Shown one piece after another: positions 14,282 through 17,098 of a stretch of DNA of 17,098 nucleotides (its first letter is position 1; every line of letters begins with the position of its first letter). The notes below the pieces were generated by a model. It saw only the letters and a list, made by a program, of their open reading frames with translations, did not search any database and was not told where the DNA came from. This stretch comes from Desulfobacterales bacterium (lineage in GTDB: Bacteria; Desulfobacterota; Desulfobacteria; Desulfobacterales; JAFDCJ01), in contig CP070771.1 in assembly GCA_020345785.1 (NCBI GenBank), forward strand, positions 4,638,272 through 4,655,369, written 5' to 3'. The translations under genes and the position numbers were made by a program.

Positions 14282-14499
14282 GGATACGGGTGCCAGGTTG
14301 CAGAAGTCGTAATTGCGTCAATTAAGGTAGTAAACATCTAATTATCCAAAAATTGACGAAAAATGGCAACTATGAAAATTCCAAGCACCAATATCCAAAT
14401 ATCAAACAAATCTAAATGACCGAAATTTAAATTTCCAAACAAATGATCCGCCTACCGTTGCGCCCGACAACATCGTATCAGATAGACTTGAGCTTTAGG
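14282..14499. other. A/T-rich spacer between convergent genes
   Basis: It holds CGTCAATT (14316-14323) facing AATTGACG (14351-14358), a perfect 8-bp inverted repeat with a 27-base loop. After it comes an A/C-rich stretch (about 14370-14450) made of repeated CAAATATC/AAATTTCC-like words, a kind of low-complexity repeat seen between genes in related genomes. No terminator is evident for either convergent gene. Confidence 0.4.
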
Positions 14500-15678
14500 T
14501 CAGTTTATTCCGCTTGATTTTTTGTACAAGGGCGAGATTTCTCGCAGGGTGGTAACGACCTTCTTTAACGCTCTTAAAAGTTCCGTTACATCCTCTTCCG
14601 TGTTTTCCACGCCAAAAGAAAGCACCAGCGTTCCCTGGGCGTCGGCATGACTGAGCCCCAATGACAGCAAAACGTGGGATGCCCTCAGTGAACCGGTTGC
14701 ACAGGCCGATCTGGTTGATACCGCAATACCATCATCATCCAGCATCAGCAGCACGCTTTCTCCTTCAATATACTTGATGGAAACTGAAACCAGGTTCGGC
14801 AAACTGTATTGATCATGGGTGTTGATGATATATTCATCAATATAATCGGGCAATTCGGCGATAAACTTGTCTTTGAGCCTCTTAAAATGAGCCAGACGTG
14901 CGTCCAGATCACGTGCGGCAATCTCAGCGGCTTTGCCCATGCCGATGATTCCGATCAAATTTTCAGTTCCCGCCCGCTTGTTGCTTTCCTGGACCCCGCC
15001 ATCCAGAAGCGGAAAAACGCGGGTTCCGCGACGTACGTACAGTGCGCCGATCCCGCTGGGTCCGTAAAAGGTATTGGAGGCGAGACTCAGCAGATCGGTG
15101 CCGAGGTTCTGGACATCAATGGGCACAACTCCTGTTGAGTCAACGGCATCCGTATGAAATATTACTTTTTTTTGGCGGGTAATGCGTGAGATCTCCTCTA
15201 TCGGTTGGATCGTTCCGGTTTCGTTGTTGCTGTGCATGATCGAAACCAGAATGGTCGCTTCCGTAATGGCCTCGGATACGTCATCGGGGTTTACACGTCC
15301 AGTGCTGTCCACCGGCAGGGATGTCACCCGGAAACCCGCCGACTTTAAACGGCGCAGGCTTCTGATGACCGCATTGTGTTCAATGTTTGAGGTGACGATG
15401 TGTTTGCCTTTTTCGGCATTGGCAAGTGCAACACCTTTGATGGCGTGATTTACGGATTCGGTGCCGCCGGATGTGAACACGATTTCCTTGGACGCGGCAG
15501 CATTGATCAGCTTTGCCACCGATTGCCGCGCCTGTTCAATTGCTGCAGCGGCCTGTTCACCGGCGCGATGCTGGCTGGAGGGGTTATGGTAATCCTTATT
15601 GATCGCTTCAATCATCGCTTCTTTGACTTCGGGCAGAAGCGGGTTGGCTGAAATATGGTCGAAATTAATAAACTTCAT
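14500..15678 (-). CDS. NifS/IscS-like protein lacking the PLP lysine (possible pseudo-cysteine desulfurase)
   Basis: A 392-residue fold-type I, class V aminotransferase relative. NifS/IscS landmarks run through it: INFDHISANPL near the start, HNPSS, FTSGGTESVNHAI, H101 in IEHNAV, NNETG (151-155), D177 in FHTDAVDSTG, GIGALYVRRG, KRAGTEN, and the mobile-loop cysteine C326 in STRSACATGS. However, the segment that normally reads SGHK-YGPKG, where Lys forms the Schiff base with PLP, reads SNTFYGPSG: N202-T203 replace His-Lys. The usual Gln of DAAQ is D180, and the usual IRFSLGRF reads LVLSFGVE, losing both arginines. The frame is otherwise full length and clean. The ATG at 15678 has GAGGAA five bases upstream and overlaps the IscU-like stop (TAATG); a longer frame from 15708 lacks this support. 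It is probably not an ordinary cysteine desulfurase. A sulfur-carrying or scaffolding role with IscU is inference. Confidence 0.88.
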   Translation of the reverse strand: MKFINFDHISANPLLPEVKEAMIEAINKDYHNPSSQHRAGEQAAAAIEQARQSVAKLINAAASKEIVFTSGGTESVNHAIKGVALANAEKGKHIVTSNIEHNAVIRSLRRLKSAGFRVTSLPVDSTGRVNPDDVSEAITEATILVSIMHSNNETGTIQPIEEISRITRQKKVIFHTDAVDSTGVVPIDVQNLGTDLLSLASNTFYGPSGIGALYVRRGTRVFPLLDGGVQESNKRAGTENLIGIIGMGKAAEIAARDLDARLAHFKRLKDKFIAELPDYIDEYIINTHDQYSLPNLVSVSIKYIEGESVLLMLDDDGIAVSTRSACATGSLRASHVLLSLGLSHADAQGTLVLSFGVENTEEDVTELLRALKKVVTTLREISPLYKKSSGIN

Positions 15679-16190
15679 TAGTGTTCCTCTTCCAGGCTCG
15701 ACTGGCACGCATCACAAAAGGTCGCATTTCCGGTAAGCTCTATATCGCAGTAAGGGCAGTAACATTTTTCCCCGTGGGTGTGCTCGTGCTCATCTTTGCA
15801 CTTGGGTTCCGCCCGAATAATCCCGGCTTTTCTGTCCTCATAGTCCTGAATGGCCATATGCAAAGCATCGGCCCCTAAGTTGGAGCAGTGCAACTTGTTT
15901 TTGGGCAAGCCCTCCAGTGCTGCGGCCACGTCTTTGTTTGTAATTTTTTTGGCTTCTTCAATAGTTTTGCCCGCGGCAATTTCTGTCAGCATACTTGACA
16001 CGGCAATCGCAGAACCGCAGCCAAACGTCTGAAACTTGACATCTGCGATGCGATCGTCCTTTACTTTCAGATATATCGTCATCATATCGCCGCACAGGGG
16101 ATTTCCGACCTCTCCGATTCCGTCGGCATTTTCGATCACTCCCACATTTCTGGGATGACGGAAATGATCCATGACCGTTTCGTTATACAT
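15678..16190 (-). CDS. IscU/NifU-type Fe-S scaffold with C-terminal zinc ribbon
   Basis: A 170-residue protein. Residues 1-125 match the IscU/NifU N-terminal scaffold: YNETVMDHFRHPRNVG at the start, C33 in GNPLCGDMM with D35, C58 in FGCGSAIAVSS, and C102 in KLHCSNLGADAL. These three cysteines and the aspartate are the cluster-building residues, all present. A tail not found in ordinary IscU follows: a Cys/His patch (C131, H135, H137, H139) and a zinc-ribbon-like CYCPYC (143-148) with CDAC (159-162). The ATG has a strong GGAGGAG ribosome site. Its stop overlaps the ATG of the NifS-like gene, so the two are made together. The usual IscU LPPVK motif is not seen. Expected cytosolic role is assembly of Fe-S clusters. 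Confidence 0.92.
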   Translation of the reverse strand: MYNETVMDHFRHPRNVGVIENADGIGEVGNPLCGDMMTIYLKVKDDRIADVKFQTFGCGSAIAVSSMLTEIAAGKTIEEAKKITNKDVAAALEGLPKNKLHCSNLGADALHMAIQDYEDRKAGIIRAEPKCKDEHEHTHGEKCYCPYCDIELTGNATFCDACQSSLEEEH

Positions 16191-16231
16191 GCAGTCTCCT
16201 CCTCAGTTGTTAGTTGATTTCGCTGGTCAAC

Positions 16232-16350
16232 TTCATTCATCAGCCACCGACATCGTTTAAGTTTGGACCAACGACTCAGGCTACCGCCGGGATGGTAAAA
16301 CCTTTTCAATGCTCATCCCGCTATGTCGGGGTGGCTGATGAATGGAGTCA
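16232..16350. repeat. Dispersed ~118-bp element with terminal inverted repeats, copy 2
   Basis: The left end CATTCATCAGCCACCGACAT (about 16234-16253) is the reverse complement of the right end ATGTCGGGGTGGCTGATGAATG (about 16323-16344) apart from one extra base. The interior shares TAAGTTTGGAC and AAAACCTTTTCAAT with copy 1 at 3000-3114. It fills the gap between the alcohol dehydrogenase and the IscU-like gene, and its outermost bases supply the TGA stop codon of the dehydrogenase. No transposase is present, consistent with a MITE-like or REP-like unit. Confidence 0.75.
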
Positions 16351-17098
16351 ATCGCCAATCTTCAATACTTTGGCGCCCCTGATTTTCCTCTCTTTCAGTT
16401 CCACCAGTGCTTTGTTCGCATCTTGCAGCGCGAATTCCTGGACCTCGGGTATGATGGGAATCCGTGCGGCCAACTCTAGAAATTCACCGACATCACGACG
16501 GGTTACGTTCGCGACGCTTTTAATTTCTTTTTCCATCCACAGATGTCTTGGATAATCGATATCCGCTAACGCCTTCTTATCGGCTTCTTCTTTGCGGATC
16601 GCATTAATAACCAATCTGCCGCCGCTTTTCAAGTTGTTCAAAGCTTCCACTACCGGCTGCCAGGCCGGTGTGGTATCAATGATGCAATCGAGTTTTTCCG
16701 GTGCGGGTGTCTCCGTGGCGCCGGCCCAGTAAGCGCCGAGTTGTCGGGCAAAATCTCTTTCAGTTTTGCTCCTGGCAAAAACGAAGATCCTGGTATTTGG
16801 ATATTTATATCTGGCCATTTTAAGTACCAGATGAGCTGAAGCACCAAAGCCGGTCAATCCCAGGCACAAGCCGTCCCGTATTCCTGTCAAGTGCAGGGAT
16901 CGATATCCGATGGCGCCGGCACACAGCAGAGGTGCCGCCCGCGAATCCGTAAACGTATCTGGAATTTTATGGGCAAAGCCTTCTGATACTTTGGCATATT
17001 CGGCATACCCGCCATGCGCATCCCGACCGGTGGCTCTAAACTCATCACATAGGTTTTCCGCACCATTTTTACAGTTGACGCAGTGTCCGCAGGCCGAA
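16348..17098 (-). CDS. Zinc-dependent alcohol dehydrogenase (5' part cut off by the window edge)
   Basis: The last 249 residues of a medium-chain (MDR) zinc alcohol dehydrogenase. The open frame continues to the window edge; an internal TTG at 16890 is not a real start. The visible part opens with a structural zinc site, CGHCVNCKNGAENLC, followed by GRDAHGGYAEYAKV, then APLLCAGAIGYRSL with the cysteine that is the likely last catalytic-zinc ligand. The Rossmann segment is GLTGFGASAHLVLK. The second strand ends FARSK, which hints at NADP(H) rather than NAD(H). The first catalytic-zinc ligands lie beyond the edge. It resembles the AdhA/cinnamyl-alcohol-type group. Its stop codon falls inside the end of the dispersed element 16232-16350. 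Confidence 0.9.
   Translation of the reverse strand, partial: SACGHCVNCKNGAENLCDEFRATGRDAHGGYAEYAKVSEGFAHKIPDTFTDSRAAPLLCAGAIGYRSLHLTGIRDGLCLGLTGFGASAHLVLKMARYKYPNTRIFVFARSKTERDFARQLGAYWAGATETPAPEKLDCIIDTTPAWQPVVEALNNLKSGGRLVINAIRKEEADKKALADIDYPRHLWMEKEIKSVANVTRRDVGEFLELAARIPIIPEVQEFALQDANKALVELKERKIRGAKVLKIGD

Noticed and set aside
14500..15678. NifS-like gene considered as a pseudogene
   Set aside because: The frame is full length without stops or frameshifts, other motifs are kept, and it is tightly coupled to the upstream gene, so it looks maintained.
16348..16890. Alcohol dehydrogenase read as a short 180-residue protein starting at 16890
   Set aside because: The frame continues upstream through a clear structural zinc motif to the window edge, so the gene is longer and cut by the boundary.

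Overview
The window reads as chromosomal DNA of a mesophilic Desulfobacterota-type (former Deltaproteobacteria) bacterium, close to the sulfate-reducing Desulfobacterales. This is an inference from several signs: a purH split into two genes, a GspA/GspB pair, a CHASE2 Ser/Thr kinase, an HD-GYP protein of a type I associate with this group, and abundant dispersed palindromic repeats. No taxonomic search was possible. There are no rRNA or tRNA genes, no CRISPR array and no recognisable transposase.

Layout. (1) 200-2933, minus strand: a purine-related operon with an HD-domain hydrolase gene, then a stand-alone IMP cyclohydrolase gene and a stand-alone AICAR transformylase gene, i.e. the two halves of purH encoded separately. 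(2) 3272-5886, plus strand: a small exported protein, an HD-GYP domain protein (predicted cyclic-di-GMP phosphodiesterase) and a lipoprotein metallopeptidase of the Aminopep family. (3) 6449-9298, plus strand: GspA/ExeA-type ATPase with a peptidoglycan-binding tail, and GspB, which together would help the type II secretion secretin cross the peptidoglycan. (4) 9817-13046, plus strand: a CHASE2 transmembrane Ser/Thr kinase followed by a small FHA-domain protein, a plausible phospho-signalling pair. (5) 13769-14281, plus strand: an uncharacterised probable DNA-binding protein behind a good sigma-70 promoter. (6) 14500-17098, minus strand: the end of a zinc alcohol dehydrogenase, an IscU/NifU-like scaffold with a zinc-ribbon tail, and a NifS-like protein coupled to it by a TAATG overlap.

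The most unusual coding signal is the NifS-like protein. The His-Lys pair that carries the pyridoxal-phosphate lysine is Asn-Thr, and other substrate-site positions have changed, while the mobile-loop cysteine is kept. It may be a pseudo-enzyme working with the IscU-like partner.

The intergenic DNA is the other unusual part. Three repeat families each occur twice in the window. One is a ~118-bp element with terminal inverted repeats (3000-3114 and 16232-16350). One is a 48-bp hairpin sequence (3802-3849, and again inside a 155-bp palindrome at 6261-6415 in the gspA leader). One is a ~160-bp multi-hairpin element (12506-12663 and 13413-13682) whose second copy holds a 124-bp insert of nested CATATG-containing hairpins. 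Two of these families sit directly ahead of regulatory or secretion genes.
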